NCBI RefSeq assembly: GCF_017876595.1
Contig: NZ_JAGIOG010000001.1
Coordinates: 3,410,001-3,474,000 of the forward strand
Origin: Aeromicrobium fastidiosum
GTDB taxonomy: Bacteria > Actinomycetota > Actinomycetes > Propionibacteriales > Nocardioidaceae
DNA: 64,000 nt
Reading direction: 5' to 3'
Below the pieces are notes generated by a model, which had not been told where the DNA came from, made no database searches, and was given only the letters and a program-made list of their open reading frames with translations. Positions 43,431 to 53,106 of this stretch are shown piece after piece. Made by a program: the position numbers and the translations under genes. Within the stretch, counting starts at the first letter, position 1. Every line of letters starts with the position of its first letter.

Positions 43431-44154
43431 AGATCGCCTCGGTCGCCATCGCGTCGTCGGCCTCGGCGATGACCCTGACCAGCGTGGGGCGACGCGAGCG
43501 GGTGCGTCGGTCGATCATGTCGAGCACGCCCTGGTACGTGTAGGCCCTCTTGAAGCCGATCACGATCATGACGGTCGCGAGCAGGATCGACAGGTCGAGC
43601 CAGATCGAGTAGCGCTGCACGCAGGCCCGGCAGTACGCGCCCTCGAGCGTCAGACGCTCCAGGTCGGTCAGCTCGGCGCGACCGACCAGCTGGGCCGGAC
43701 CCGTCAGGCCCGACTTGGTCAGGAACCGGTCGTCGGCCGTCGGGTACTCGGCGCGCAGGGCGGCGACGACGTTCTCCGGCAGCGGTCGGTTGCCGACGAT
43801 GCTCATCTGGCCCCGCAGGACGTGCATCAGCTGCGGGATCTCGGTCAGGCCGCAGCGCTCGAGGAGGCGGCCGACCCGGGTGTAGAGCGGCGAGTCGGGC
43901 GAGATGTTGAGGAAGCGGACCTCGTTCTCGATCGGGACGGTCGTGCGGTTGACGAGAGCCTCGGCGTTCTTGACCATCGTCCGGAACTTGACGATCCGCA
44001 GCACCTCGTCGTTCGAGACGCGGCGCATCGAGCGGTACAGCACCGGCCGACCCGTGAACACGAGGACCGCCAGACCGGCGACGAGGAGGACAGGGACCCA
44101 GATCAGGGCGGCGAGGCCTGTGATCACGACATCGAGTGCGCGCTTGGTGTTCAT
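43429..44154 (-). CDS. Bacterial sugar transferase (polyprenyl-phosphate phosphoglycosyltransferase)
   Basis: 241 residues. N-terminal re-entrant hydrophobic helix (RALDVVITGLAALIWVPVLLVAGLAVLVF), then VLRIVKFRTM, then GLTEIPQLMHVLRGQMSIVGNRPLPEN and KSGLTGPAQLVGR. The family links a sugar phosphate to undecaprenyl phosphate, starting a glycan. The usual S-L-D-E-L-P-Q carries the catalytic Asp-Glu pair; here the Asp position is Thr (L-T-E-I-P-Q), so activity is uncertain. An extra C-terminal membrane segment (SIWLDLSILLATVMIVIGF) follows a YCRAC motif. The ATG overlaps the upstream stop (ATGA). Confidence 0.88.
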   Translation of the reverse strand: MNTKRALDVVITGLAALIWVPVLLVAGLAVLVFTGRPVLYRSMRRVSNDEVLRIVKFRTMVKNAEALVNRTTVPIENEVRFLNISPDSPLYTRVGRLLERCGLTEIPQLMHVLRGQMSIVGNRPLPENVVAALRAEYPTADDRFLTKSGLTGPAQLVGRAELTDLERLTLEGAYCRACVQRYSIWLDLSILLATVMIVIGFKRAYTYQGVLDMIDRRTRSRRPTLVRVIAEADDAMATEAI

Positions 44155-44870
44155 GGACGGCTGTTCCTCTCGGAGGGGGACATACGGAGCTCGAGCGACG
44201 TGCTGGGAGTGTGTGCTCGTGGAGGAAGAATCGTGGTGGTGACCAGGCGGGCGGCGTTGACGACGAGCCAGAGCCGGGCGTCGAGGCCGCTGATGCGCGA
44301 CGACGACGTGCCGGCGACCGACTCGGCCGTGACGGCGAGGCGCTGGAAGCTGGTGTGCAGGGCGAGGCGCGAGTGCGACGGCCGGTCGACCAGGCGGCCG
44401 GGGTAGACGACCGCGAGAGCCGCGCCGGCGCGGGCGGCGACCTCGCCCAGACGCTGCTCGACCAGGCACTTGAAGCCGCCGTAGTAGCGGCGGTCGGCTC
44501 CCGGTGCCAGCGCGATGATCGAGGAGATCAGCACGACGCCGGTCGGACGCCCCGCCGTCGCGAGGAGCAGCCGCTCGACGACGTCGAGGTCACGGGCGAA
44601 GGCGGCGTGGTCGTCGTCGCTCGAGACCTCGTCGGGGTGGATGGGGCCCAGCGCGCACACGATGATGCGCACCGGGCCGTCTCCGACACCCAGCAGGTCG
44701 AGCCGCTGGTCGATGCGCAGGACAGTCGCGTCGCCTCCCGAGAGAGCGGCGGAGTCTCCTGCGTGCCGGGCGACGACATAGGTCCGGTCGCCGCGCTCGG
44801 TGGCGCGGGCCGTGACGGCCTGGCCGGCCCGCGTGAGGGGTCCGACGACGATCGTGGTGAGCGGGCTCAT
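44151..44870 (-). CDS. NAD(P)-dependent epimerase/dehydratase-like protein
   Basis: 239 residues with a Rossmann start (TIVVGPLTRAGQAVTARATERG) whose glycine pattern G-P-L-T-R-A-G departs from the usual G-x-x-G-x-x-G, and an SDR-type active site: VVLISSI with a serine, then RRYYGGFKCLVEQ with Tyr-x-x-x-Lys. It is shorter than most sugar epimerases (about 300), and the substrate domain is reduced. It probably modifies a nucleotide sugar or lipid-linked sugar for the neighbouring glycosyltransferases. It is linked to both neighbours by ATGA overlaps. Confidence 0.72.
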   Translation of the reverse strand: MSPLTTIVVGPLTRAGQAVTARATERGDRTYVVARHAGDSAALSGGDATVLRIDQRLDLLGVGDGPVRIIVCALGPIHPDEVSSDDDHAAFARDLDVVERLLLATAGRPTGVVLISSIIALAPGADRRYYGGFKCLVEQRLGEVAARAGAALAVVYPGRLVDRPSHSRLALHTSFQRLAVTAESVAGTSSSRISGLDARLWLVVNAARLVTTTILPPRAHTPSTSLELRMSPSERNSRP

Positions 44871-46066
44871 GCGCGATCACCGACGCTGGAACGCAGGACC
44901 GTCTCGAATCGGTCGGCGCACGTCGACATCGCGAACTCGCTCTCGGCGAGCTCTCGGGCCGCCGCGCCGATGTCGTCGCGGCGGTCGGGGTCACCCAGCA
45001 GCTCGGCGACCCACCGGGCAGCTGCCGGGAGATCGTCGGCGGAGGGCGCGAAGACGGCACCGCCCGTGCGGGTCACGAGATCGGCGGCGGCGTTCTCGGC
45101 GGGCATGAGCCCGACGATCGGACGACCCGCGCACAGGTACGACAGCGTCTTGGACGGCACCGAGAAGGCACCGGCCTGCTGGTCGAGCAGGACGACCAGC
45201 ACGTCGCCGGTCGCCAGCACCTCCGACAGCTGCTCGTAGGGCTGGAAGGGCAGCAGCGTGATCGGCACCAGCAGGCGGTCGGCCTCGCGCTGGAGCAGCT
45301 CGACGGCAGGACCCTCGTTGACCACGACCAACCGCACGTCGCGGCCCGCGCGGCGCACCTGGTCGGCCAGCGACACCATCAGCGCGGGATCGTGCTTGAG
45401 GCCCAACGTGCCGGAGTAGAGCAGCGTGAGGGTGTCGTCGAGCTCGTGCTCGACGGCCCAGTCGTTCTTGCGGGGGCACGGGACGATCTCGTCGAGCGGG
45501 GCCCAGTTGGGGATGACGGTGACCTTGTCGGCCGTCCCCCACGACTCGTGCACCGGCACGAAGGAATCGGCGATCACGACGACGGCCGACGACCGGCGCG
45601 AGCACCAGCGCTCGGCGACCTCGAAGGCGCTGGCGACGACGCCGAAGGCCCGGGAGAGCTTGGCACCGGCGAACGACCGGATGGCCACGGAGTAGACGTC
45701 TTGGTGCCACAGCACCCACGGCGTGCGCGTGACCATCATCGCGAGGGCGAAGACCACGAGCGTGGGCACCTGCACGTTCGACATCAGGGCGACATCGGGG
45801 CGGACCGCCCGCACGTGACGCACGAGCTCGACGCCGAGGCGGAGCTCCTGGAACAGCCGCCGCACGAAGCTCGACTTGTCGAAGACGATGTCGTCGCCGA
45901 TGGTCTGGAAGGCCAGGGTCTCGCCCGGGCCGGCCGTGAGGCGTCCCTTGCCCGAGACGTAGGCACCGCAGGACGAGTACACGACGTCCTGGCCCCGGCG
46001 GGACAGCTCGCGGCTCAACTGCACCTGGAACGGGTGGCCGCTGAAGTCGTGGACGAGAATCCTCAT
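44867..46066 (-). CDS. Family 4 glycosyltransferase (GT-B fold)
   Basis: 399 residues. MRILVHDFSGHPFQVQLSRELSRRGQDVVYSSCG opens an acceptor domain of the WbuB-like type; DVALMSNVQVPTLVVFALAMM and TPWVLWHQDVYSVAIRSFAGAKLSRAF follow. The donor domain has VIPNWAPLDEIVP, LLYSGTLGLKHDPALMVSLAD, and QAGAFSVPSKTLSYLCAGRPIVGL. It adds a sugar to a lipid-linked acceptor. The ATG at 46066 has AAGGGGG eight bases upstream; a GTG at 46093 would add nine unlikely residues. First gene of a three-gene module. Confidence 0.88.
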   Translation of the reverse strand: MRILVHDFSGHPFQVQLSRELSRRGQDVVYSSCGAYVSGKGRLTAGPGETLAFQTIGDDIVFDKSSFVRRLFQELRLGVELVRHVRAVRPDVALMSNVQVPTLVVFALAMMVTRTPWVLWHQDVYSVAIRSFAGAKLSRAFGVVASAFEVAERWCSRRSSAVVVIADSFVPVHESWGTADKVTVIPNWAPLDEIVPCPRKNDWAVEHELDDTLTLLYSGTLGLKHDPALMVSLADQVRRAGRDVRLVVVNEGPAVELLQREADRLLVPITLLPFQPYEQLSEVLATGDVLVVLLDQQAGAFSVPSKTLSYLCAGRPIVGLMPAENAAADLVTRTGGAVFAPSADDLPAAARWVAELLGDPDRRDDIGAAARELAESEFAMSTCADRFETVLRSSVGDRA

Positions 46067-46208
46067 CGACCGGCCCCCTTGGGTGTGATGCACTGCACTG
46101 ACACCTAGGAGAACGAGCGTCCGAGCAGGGTGTTACGCATGGGCCACGGCCGTTGGTCCATCGTTCATGTCGGACCTCGGCAGGGGGCGCGGCCGGCGGG
46201 GCGGCAGG

Positions 46209-46790
46209 CTAGGCGGTGGGGTCGTCCCCGCGGTCCATCGCCTTCCACATGTCGCTGCTGCTGGCATCGGGCGGCAGCTGCTTGGCTGCGCCCGGGGCGT
46301 CGTAGCGACTGCTCATGGTCGGCCACGCGCCGGCCAGCCGCACCGTGACGGCACCCAGGACGATCGCCAGCACGAACGCCGCGATCGCCACGAAGGGCCA
46401 CGGCGAGTACGAGATGTCGCCGATCGACGACGGGCTCGTGTACGCGGGGGACTTCTCGGCCGCCGCCCGAACCGCGTCGACGAGGCCGCCGCCGCCAGGA
46501 CGCGGCACCAGCACGATCGCGGCGACGGAGACCACGACCGTCAGCACGCCGACGACGCGGCGCATGCGGTGCCCGGCTGCCAGGATCGCCAGCGCCGCCG
46601 TGACGACGACGACCGCCAGGGCGGACACGAGGGGCTGGGCGTCGGCACCGGTCACCCGGACCGTCGCGGAGGCGAGACCCTCGGCCCGCACCTCGGCCTC
46701 GGCCCACGTGCGGCCGGCCGCGAAGAACGCGAGCCCTCCGGTGGCCAGCATCGCCAGGACGACGGGGCCGTAGAGCCGGCGGGGACTCAC
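46209..46790 (-). CDS. Trp biosynthesis-associated membrane protein
   Basis: 193 residues with four hydrophobic segments and the layout of the family found beside trp genes in Actinobacteria: [29 protein letters not shown], then [34 protein letters not shown] and [21 protein letters not shown]. The A-G-R-T-W motif at the end of the first helix is characteristic. The role is unknown; a part in tryptophan or quinone metabolism has been guessed. The GTG overlaps the hisI stop (GTGA). In relatives trpE lies between these two genes; here there is no room for it. Confidence 0.85.
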   Translation of the reverse strand: MSPRRLYGPVVLAMLATGGLAFFAAGRTWAEAEVRAEGLASATVRVTGADAQPLVSALAVVVVTAALAILAAGHRMRRVVGVLTVVVSVAAIVLVPRPGGGGLVDAVRAAAEKSPAYTSPSSIGDISYSPWPFVAIAAFVLAIVLGAVTVRLAGAWPTMSSRYDAPGAAKQLPPDASSSDMWKAMDRGDDPTA

Positions 46791-47146
46791 AACAGCCGGT
46801 CCGCGTCGAAGCACGTCGTGTCGCCGGTGTGGCAGGCCGGTCCGGTCTGGTCGACGAGCACCAGCAGCGTGTCGCCGTCGCAGTCGAGGCGCACCTCGCG
46901 CACGGCCTGGACGTGTCCGGACGTCTCGCCCTTGACCCAGTAGCTCTGGCGGCTGCGGCTCCAGTAGGTGCCGCGGCCCGTGGTCAGCGTGCGGTGCAGC
47001 GCCTCGTCGTCCATCCAGCCGACCATGAGCACGTCGCGCGACGATGCGTCCTGGACGACGGCCGGCACGAGGCCGCCGGCGTCCCGCTTGAGACGTGCGG
47101 CGATGGCGGGATCGAGGGAGGTCACGGGACCCAGTGTCTCAGGCAT
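46787..47146 (-). CDS. hisI: Phosphoribosyl-AMP cyclohydrolase
   Basis: 119 residues. [45 protein letters not shown] and [27 protein letters not shown] contain the metal-binding aspartates and the zinc cysteines. It opens the ring of phosphoribosyl-AMP in step three of histidine synthesis. There is no HisE domain fused. The ATG at 47146 overlaps the end of the ABC exporter gene by eight bases; a GTG seven codons later (P-V-T-S-L) is an alternative start. It is separated from hisF by two ABC transporter genes. Confidence 0.93.
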   Translation of the reverse strand: MPETLGPVTSLDPAIAARLKRDAGGLVPAVVQDASSRDVLMVGWMDDEALHRTLTTGRGTYWSRSRQSYWVKGETSGHVQAVREVRLDCDGDTLLVLVDQTGPACHTGDTTCFDADRLL

Positions 47147-49001
47147 CGTCACGCGACCCGCCCGGACCGGTCGTGGTGGCGGTGAGCGACGCCTGGGCGA
47201 CCCAGCTGGCGTGGAGCCGCTGGTAGACACCACCGCCGTCGACGAGCTCGGCGTGCGAGCCGTCCTCGACGAGCTGCCCCGCGTCGAAGACCAGGATGCG
47301 GTCGGCGTTCTCGGCCGTCGACAGTCGATGGGCGATCGTGACGCTCGACCGGCCGTCGAGCAGCTTGTCGAGGGCACGGGTCGCCCGCAGCTCGGTCTGG
47401 GGATCGACCGCGCTCGTGGCCTCGTCGAGCACGATGAGGTCGGGATCGGCCAGGGCCGAGCGCACCAGGGCGACGAGCTGCCGCTCCCCCGCCGACAGCG
47501 ACTCGCCCCGCTGGCCGACCTGCGAGTCGAGCCCGCGCGGCAGGTGCGCGAACCAGTCGTCGAGCTCGAGCTCGGCGACGACCGCCAGCAGCTGCTCGTC
47601 GGTCGCGTCCTGCCGCCCGTAGAGCAGGTTGTCACGCAGCGTCGCGTCGAACAGGAAGCCCTCCTGCGGCACCATCAGGACGTGCTGCCGAAGGTCGGCG
47701 AACGAGATGGTCGAGATGTCGGCGGCCGACTCCGGATCGGTGCCGAGCCGGACCGTGCCCGACGTGGGATCCATGAGCCGGGTCAGCAGCTTGGCGAACG
47801 TCGTCTTGCCCGACCCCGTCTCGCCCACGACGGCGATGCGCTGGCGCGGCTCGAGCACGACGTCGACGTCCTTCAGCACCGGCGGCCCGCCGGGGTACGC
47901 GAACGTCACGCCGTCGAAGCGAGCACCGAGCGAGCCCGGCGGCAGTGACGTTCCCCCCGCGCCCGGATCGACGACGTCGGCGGGCGTGTCGAGCAGGTCG
48001 ATGACGCGCCGCCACGAGGCGATCGCGTTCTGGGCGTCGGTCAGCACCTGCGTCGCGGTCTGGACCGGCCCGACGAACAACCCCACCAGGAAGGCGAAGG
48101 CGATCACGGTGCCCATCGACAGGTCGCCCTTGACGCCCAGCACCACGCCGAACGCCAGCACCGCACCGTTGGCCAGGCCGCCGGCCACCCCGGACGAGGC
48201 GAACGTGACGGCGACGAGCTTCTGCGCCGAGACGTTGGCGTCGAGGTTGCGCTTGATGCCGTCGTCGACCCGCTGCTGCGTGCGACGCTCGATCGCGTGG
48301 GCCCGCACGACCGAGGCACCGACGACGGGCTCGGCGATCACGGCGATCATCTCGCCGACCGTGCGGCGGACGATGTCGTACGCGTCGCTCAGCCGGGTGG
48401 CGAACCACTTGAGGCTGATCGCGAGCGGCAGGAAGCAGACGATCACGACGATCGTCAGCTGCCACGAGTAATAGGCCATGATGATCGTCGCGACCACGAT
48501 CTGCCCGAGGCTCACGACGATCTGGATGCCGGTGAACTGCAGGAACTGCGACACCTGGTCGATGTCGGACGTCACGCGCGAGACGAGCACCCCGCGGCGC
48601 TCGGAGTTCTGGGTCAGCATCGACAGGTCGTGCACGTGCCGGAAGGCGTCGACGCGCATCTGCGCCAGGCCAGTCTCGCTGGCCACGAACAGCCGGATGC
48701 GCATCCAGTAGGCGATGCCGGCGGTGACGAGGATCAGCACCGACGCGATCGCGAGGAACCCGCCGACGTCGCTCAGGCGGGTGTCGCCGCCGTCGCCGAG
48801 GCCCGCGTCGACGGTGCGCTGGATCAGCACCGGCACGACCGAGCCGCCGACCGTGCTGAGCACGGCCAGCAGGATCGTCAGGCCCAGTCCGTCCTTGATC
48901 GCGGGCGACAGGGCGAGGCCCCGACGGATGATCTGGGTGCCGCTCTCACGGCTCTGCGCGATCTCCGGAAGGTCGTTGTCGGTATCGGTGGCGGTGCTCA
49001 T
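47139..49001 (-). CDS. ABC exporter half-transporter, catalytic subunit
   Basis: 620 residues: six membrane helices to about 340, then the nucleotide-binding domain. Walker [11 protein letters not shown], Walker B DLIVLDE with catalytic E527, and switch H558 (TIAHRLST) are canonical, but the signature is LSAGE (502-506) instead of LSGGQ. With the next gene upstream it would form a heterodimer in which this subunit carries the hydrolysing site and lends a degenerate signature to the other site. Substrate unknown; homologues export drugs, lipids or peptides. The ATG overlaps the partner's stop (ATGA). Confidence 0.92.
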   Translation of the reverse strand: MSTATDTDNDLPEIAQSRESGTQIIRRGLALSPAIKDGLGLTILLAVLSTVGGSVVPVLIQRTVDAGLGDGGDTRLSDVGGFLAIASVLILVTAGIAYWMRIRLFVASETGLAQMRVDAFRHVHDLSMLTQNSERRGVLVSRVTSDIDQVSQFLQFTGIQIVVSLGQIVVATIIMAYYSWQLTIVVIVCFLPLAISLKWFATRLSDAYDIVRRTVGEMIAVIAEPVVGASVVRAHAIERRTQQRVDDGIKRNLDANVSAQKLVAVTFASSGVAGGLANGAVLAFGVVLGVKGDLSMGTVIAFAFLVGLFVGPVQTATQVLTDAQNAIASWRRVIDLLDTPADVVDPGAGGTSLPPGSLGARFDGVTFAYPGGPPVLKDVDVVLEPRQRIAVVGETGSGKTTFAKLLTRLMDPTSGTVRLGTDPESAADISTISFADLRQHVLMVPQEGFLFDATLRDNLLYGRQDATDEQLLAVVAELELDDWFAHLPRGLDSQVGQRGESLSAGERQLVALVRSALADPDLIVLDEATSAVDPQTELRATRALDKLLDGRSSVTIAHRLSTAENADRILVFDAGQLVEDGSHAELVDGGGVYQRLHASWVAQASLTATTTGPGGSRDDA

Positions 49002-50794
49002 GACAGCTCCTCCCGTGCCTGGTCGTACGCGTTGACGAGGTTGCGGTAGTCGGGCGACTGCTCGACGAGCTCGTCGTGGGTTCCGCGTGCCGCGATGGCC
49101 CCCTGATCCAGGAACACGACCTCGTCGGCCAGCGCGATCGTGGCCTTGCGGTAGGCCACGACCAGGACGGTCGGGCCGTCCCCGTCGGACGTGCTGGCCG
49201 CCAGCGCCTTGAGGATGCGCTGCTCGACCTCGGGGTCGACGGCACTCGTGGCGTCGTCCATGACCAGCAGCCGCGGACGCCGCACGAGCGCGCGGGCCAG
49301 CGACAGCCGCTGCCGCTGGCCGCCTGACAGGGTCGTGCCGCGCTCGCCCAGCTGGGAGTCGAGACCGCGCGGGAGCTCCTGCACGAAGTCGGCGGCCTGC
49401 ACCGTCCGCAGCGCGCCCCAGACCTGCTCGTCGGTGAAGTCGCCGCCCAGCGTGACGTTCTCGCGGACGCTGTCGTCGAACAGGAAGGTGCCCTGGGGCA
49501 CGACCGCGATCGCGCGGGCGAGCTCGTCGTGCGTCAGGTCGCGGATGTCGGCGCCGTCCACCGCGATCGAGCCGGACTGCGGGTCGACCAGGCGGGTCAG
49601 CAGCGACGTCAGCGTGCTCTTGCCGCTGCCCGTGGCACCGACGACCGCGACGACCTGGCCCGGGGCGACGTCGAGGTCGATGTGGCGCAGGACGTCCGTC
49701 CCCTCGCCGAAGCGGAAGGTCACGTCGCGCACCGCGAGCGCGACCGCACCCGTGCCGGCCAGCGTCTGCGGGCCGTAGGGCATCGAGCCCCGCTCCTGCA
49801 GCACGGCGTCGACGCGCTCCCAGCTGACGACGCTGCGGGGCAGCTCGCCGAGCACCCAGCCGATGGCTCGCACCGGGAACGCGACGACCGTGAACAGGTA
49901 GGCGACCGACACGACGTCGCCCGGGTCGGCGGCACCACTGGCGACCCGGCCCACCCCGAGGACGATGACCATGAGGATGCCGATGTTGGGCAAGGCCTCG
50001 AGCAGCGGGTCGAAGATGCTGCGGATGCGTCCCACTGCGATGTTGGCGTCGCGCAGCTCCTGCGAGACGTCGCGGAAGCGGTCGGTCTCGTCGGCCTCGC
50101 GGCCCAGCGACTTGACGACCAGTGCCCCGTCGAACGACTCGTGGGCGACGGCGCTGACCGAACCGCGCAGCGACTGGGCGTGCGCGACCCGGGGCGACAG
50201 CCACCGCTGGTAGAAGACGTTGATGACGAACAGCGCCGGGAAGACGACGAGCCCCACGAGCGTCAGCACGAGGTCGGCGCGCACCATCTCGACGATCGCC
50301 GCGACGAGCATCGCGATGACCCCGATCGCCATCGGCAGCGGCATGAACACCGCCCAGGCACCCTCGACGTCGGCGTTGGCGTTGGACAGCAGCTGGCCCG
50401 TCGGGTGCCGGTGGTGCCACGACATCGGCAGCGTCAGGTACTGGCGCGTGACGCGGCGGCGATACTCGGCGACCAGTCGGTAGTAGACGATGCCGCCGAT
50501 CAGCCGCCGGGCCACGATGCCGAGCGCGCGCAGCACCGCCACGGCCATGAACAGCGCGATGGCCCCGGCCAACGCACCCTCGGTGACGTCCCCGCGCTCG
50601 AACGACGGACGGATGACGTGGTCGGTCGCCCAGCCCAGCACGCGGGCATCGGCGACCGTCATGAAGCCGAACAGCACGCTGCCGACGACCGACACCCAGA
50701 ACAGCAGACGCTGCTCCTTGATGCCGCGTCCGAGCAGGCTGAAGCCGCGTCCGGTGATGTGGTCCGTGCGTGCGTCGCCGAGGTCAGCGGACAC
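48998..50794 (-). CDS. ABC exporter half-transporter, degenerate-site subunit
   Basis: 598 residues: six membrane helices to about 330, then the ATPase domain. Walker [11 protein letters not shown] and signature LSGGQ (489-493) are normal, but the catalytic glutamate after Walker B is Asp (LLVMDD, D514) and the switch histidine is Tyr (VVAYRKAT, Y548). This is the known pattern of asymmetric heterodimeric exporters such as TM287/288, where one site binds ATP but hydrolyses slowly. The GTG start overlaps hisF by 11 bases, and the gene sits inside the his cluster. Substrate unknown. Confidence 0.92.
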   Translation of the reverse strand: MSADLGDARTDHITGRGFSLLGRGIKEQRLLFWVSVVGSVLFGFMTVADARVLGWATDHVIRPSFERGDVTEGALAGAIALFMAVAVLRALGIVARRLIGGIVYYRLVAEYRRRVTRQYLTLPMSWHHRHPTGQLLSNANADVEGAWAVFMPLPMAIGVIAMLVAAIVEMVRADLVLTLVGLVVFPALFVINVFYQRWLSPRVAHAQSLRGSVSAVAHESFDGALVVKSLGREADETDRFRDVSQELRDANIAVGRIRSIFDPLLEALPNIGILMVIVLGVGRVASGAADPGDVVSVAYLFTVVAFPVRAIGWVLGELPRSVVSWERVDAVLQERGSMPYGPQTLAGTGAVALAVRDVTFRFGEGTDVLRHIDLDVAPGQVVAVVGATGSGKSTLTSLLTRLVDPQSGSIAVDGADIRDLTHDELARAIAVVPQGTFLFDDSVRENVTLGGDFTDEQVWGALRTVQAADFVQELPRGLDSQLGERGTTLSGGQRQRLSLARALVRRPRLLVMDDATSAVDPEVEQRILKALAASTSDGDGPTVLVVAYRKATIALADEVVFLDQGAIAARGTHDELVEQSPDYRNLVNAYDQAREELS

Positions 50795-51545
50795 GATGTC
50801 CAGCAGCTTGCAAGGTCTCTTTCACCTGTCCGATGGTCATGTCGCCGAAGTGGAACACGCTCGCGGCGAGCACTGCGTCGGCACCGGCATCGACGGCCTG
50901 CGGGAAGTGCTCCAGCCGTCCGGCACCACCACTCGCGATGAGTGGCACCTGTGTAACGTCACGGACCGCCCGAATCATTTCCAGGTCGAAGCCGTCGCGC
51001 GTGCCGTCGGCATCCATCGAGTTGAGCAGGATCTCCCCCGCACCGAGCTCGGTGGCGCGGCGGGCCCACTCGACGGCGTCGATCCCGGCCGATGTGCGGC
51101 CGCCGTGCGTCGTGACCTCGAAGCCGCTGGGCTGGTCTGGGCTCCGACGAGCGTCGACGCTGAGCACGAGCACCTGGTTGCCGAAGCGCTGGGCGATCTC
51201 CGCGATGACCTCGGGACGGTTGATGGCGGCGGTGTTGATGCCGACCTTGTCGGCACCGGCCCGCAGCAGCCGGTCGACGTCCTCGGGGGTGCGCACTCCT
51301 CCGCCGACCGTCAGGGGGATGAACACCTGGTCCGCGGTGCGACCGACCACGTCGAACGTCGTGCTGCGGCTGTCGGAGGACGCCGTGATGTCGAGGAACG
51401 TCAGCTCGTCGGCACCCTCGGCGTCGTAGACCGTCGCCATCTCGACGGGGTCTCCCGCATCACGCAGGTTGACGAAGTTGACGCCCTTGACGACGCGACC
51501 GTTGTCGACGTCCAGGCACGGGATGACACGGACGGCAAGGCTCAC
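50784..51545 (-). CDS. hisF: Imidazole glycerol phosphate synthase, cyclase subunit
   Basis: 253 residues. [67 protein letters not shown] and [35 protein letters not shown] are the barrel's phosphate-binding and catalytic blocks, with the two catalytic aspartates in CLDVD and NSMDADGT. With HisH it forms IGP and AICAR from PRFAR and ammonia. TAGGCT six bases before the GTG gives it its own leaderless promoter, separate from priA. Confidence 0.96.
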   Translation of the reverse strand: MSLAVRVIPCLDVDNGRVVKGVNFVNLRDAGDPVEMATVYDAEGADELTFLDITASSDSRSTTFDVVGRTADQVFIPLTVGGGVRTPEDVDRLLRAGADKVGINTAAINRPEVIAEIAQRFGNQVLVLSVDARRSPDQPSGFEVTTHGGRTSAGIDAVEWARRATELGAGEILLNSMDADGTRDGFDLEMIRAVRDVTQVPLIASGGAGRLEHFPQAVDAGADAVLAASVFHFGDMTIGQVKETLQAAGHRVR

Positions 51546-51551
51546 CGGACG

Positions 51552-51557
51552 AGCCTA
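51552..51557 (-). promoter_or_regulatory. -10 hexamer, leaderless promoter of hisF
   Basis: TAGGCT on the leftward strand, six bases before the GTG at 51545. No Shine-Dalgarno. The 115 bases to priA hold only short GGTGG/CCACC repeats. Confidence 0.55.
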
Positions 51558-51660
51558 CCGGCCGACAGCATGGAGACCTTGGGCGGTGGACGCGCCACCG
51601 TACGAGCGCGAACTTGGCCGCTTTCGGTGGCAGGTCGACCGCTCCCCCACGGTCGGCGAC

Positions 51661-52386
51661 TCAGACCTCGGCGACGGCCGAGAGCGCCTCGGGCAGCGTG
51701 AAGGCACCCGCATACAGGGCCTTGCCGACGATCGCGCCCTCGACGCCGATCGACGTCAGGCTCGCGATGTCCCGAAGGTCCTGCAGGCTCGAGACACCGC
51801 CGGAGGCCACGACGGGCTTGTCGGTGTGCTCGCACACGCGACGCAGCAGATCGAGGTTGGGGCCGGTGAGCGTGCCGTCCTTGGCGACGTCGGTCACGAC
51901 GTAGCGCGAGCACCCGTCGCGCTCGAGACGGGCCAGCACCTCGAACAGGTCGCCGCCCTCCTCGGTCCAGCCGCGAGCGGCGAGCGTCGTGCCGCGGACG
52001 TCGAGGCCCACGGCGATCTGGTCGCCGTGCTGCGCGACCACCTTGGCGCACCACTCGGGGTTCTCGAGAGCCGCCGTGCCGAGGTTGACGCGGGTGCAGC
52101 CCGTGGCGAGAGCGGCCGCCAGCGAGGCGTCGTCGCGGATGCCGCCCGACAGCTCGACCTTGACGTCGAGTCGTCCGACGACCTCGGCCAGCAGCTCACG
52201 GTTGGAGCCCTTGCCGAAGGCCGCGTCGAGATCGACGAGGTGGATCCACTCGGCGCCGTCGGTCTGCCACTGCAGGGCCGCGTCGAGGGGAGAGCCGTAG
52301 GACGTCTCGCTGCCGAGGGCACCCTGGACGAGGCGCACGGCCTGTCCATCGGCGACGTCGACGGCGGGGAGGAGTTCGAGGGTCAC
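51661..52386 (-). CDS. priA: Bifunctional ProFAR isomerase / phosphoribosylanthranilate isomerase PriA
   Basis: 241 residues. [70 protein letters not shown] and [15 protein letters not shown] are typical of actinobacterial PriA, which serves both histidine (HisA) and tryptophan (TrpF) synthesis; the catalytic aspartates are in PAVDVAD and TDVAKDGTL. No trpF is present in the window, in keeping with the dual role. TATCAT six bases before the GTG indicates a leaderless message. It is cut off from hisH by two genes on the other strand. Confidence 0.94.
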   Translation of the reverse strand: MTLELLPAVDVADGQAVRLVQGALGSETSYGSPLDAALQWQTDGAEWIHLVDLDAAFGKGSNRELLAEVVGRLDVKVELSGGIRDDASLAAALATGCTRVNLGTAALENPEWCAKVVAQHGDQIAVGLDVRGTTLAARGWTEEGGDLFEVLARLERDGCSRYVVTDVAKDGTLTGPNLDLLRRVCEHTDKPVVASGGVSSLQDLRDIASLTSIGVEGAIVGKALYAGAFTLPEALSAVAEV

Positions 52387-52392
52387 GCGGCG

Positions 52393-52398
52393 ATGATA
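52393..52398 (-). promoter_or_regulatory. -10 hexamer, leaderless promoter of priA
   Basis: TATCAT on the leftward strand, six bases before the GTG at 52386. No Shine-Dalgarno. Confidence 0.55.
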
Positions 52399-52524
52399 TC
52401 GGCCGACGGCACCCGCTCGACCTGCCGGTGCGCGGCACGGTGTCGATCCGGTGAAGGTGGCGGCGCACCCCCGTTCGACGGGTTACCGTTCGGGGCCCGC
52501 TTCACGACCGACAGGATCTTCCCC

Positions 52525-53106
52525 ATGCGCTCCAGCGCCCGTATCGCCGCAGCTCTCGTGTCCACCGCCTTCGCCGTCTCCGCGACCGCCACCGGCGCGT
52601 TCGCCCAGTCGACCACCGTCAAGGACAAGGCCAGCGACGTCATCGCCTACGCCGATGACAACGACCAGAACGGCACGGTGCTGGGCTACGCCGAGAGCAT
52701 CGCGTCGGGTGCCGACCTGCGCAGCGTCACGGTCGATCACGGCAAGACGAACGTCACGCTGACGATCAAGTTCGCCGATCTCCAGAACACCACCGCGGTG
52801 TCTGTCGCGTTCCGACCCGATGCCAAGAAGCGGCCGAACCGCGTGCTCGCCAACACCGGCCGCGCATCAGGAGTCGTCTTCGACACCGACGGGGAGGCAC
52901 GCTGCACCGTCAAGCTGAAGACGCGGCCCGGACGGTCCGGCTCGATCAAGGCGACCGTCAAGCGTTCGTGCCTGGGCTCCCCCGACAAGATCCGCGTCAG
53001 CGTCGCCGCCGTCAGCCTCGGCGACGACGGCCGCCTGCGCGTCGACTCCCTGTCGAAGGGCGATCCGCGTCGTCCCGTCTACACCAAGGCGCTCAAGGCC
53101 TCGTGA
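52525..53106 (+). CDS. Secreted protein, tandem paralogue 1
   Basis: 193 residues, family not recognised. Sec signal peptide (RSSARIAAALVSTAFAVSATATGAFA, cleavage after AFA). The mature part opens TTVKDKASDVIAYAD and contains LGYAESIASGADLRSVTVDHGKTNVTLTIKFADL, then two cysteines (EARCTVKLKTRPGRSGSIKATVKRSC) that may pair. It looks like a small beta-rich exported domain. AGGA lies about seven bases before the ATG. It overlaps the next gene (GTGA), which encodes a clear paralogue. It is divergent from priA and lies inside the his gene set. Confidence 0.82.
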   Translation: MRSSARIAAALVSTAFAVSATATGAFAQSTTVKDKASDVIAYADDNDQNGTVLGYAESIASGADLRSVTVDHGKTNVTLTIKFADLQNTTAVSVAFRPDAKKRPNRVLANTGRASGVVFDTDGEARCTVKLKTRPGRSGSIKATVKRSCLGSPDKIRVSVAAVSLGDDGRLRVDSLSKGDPRRPVYTKALKAS

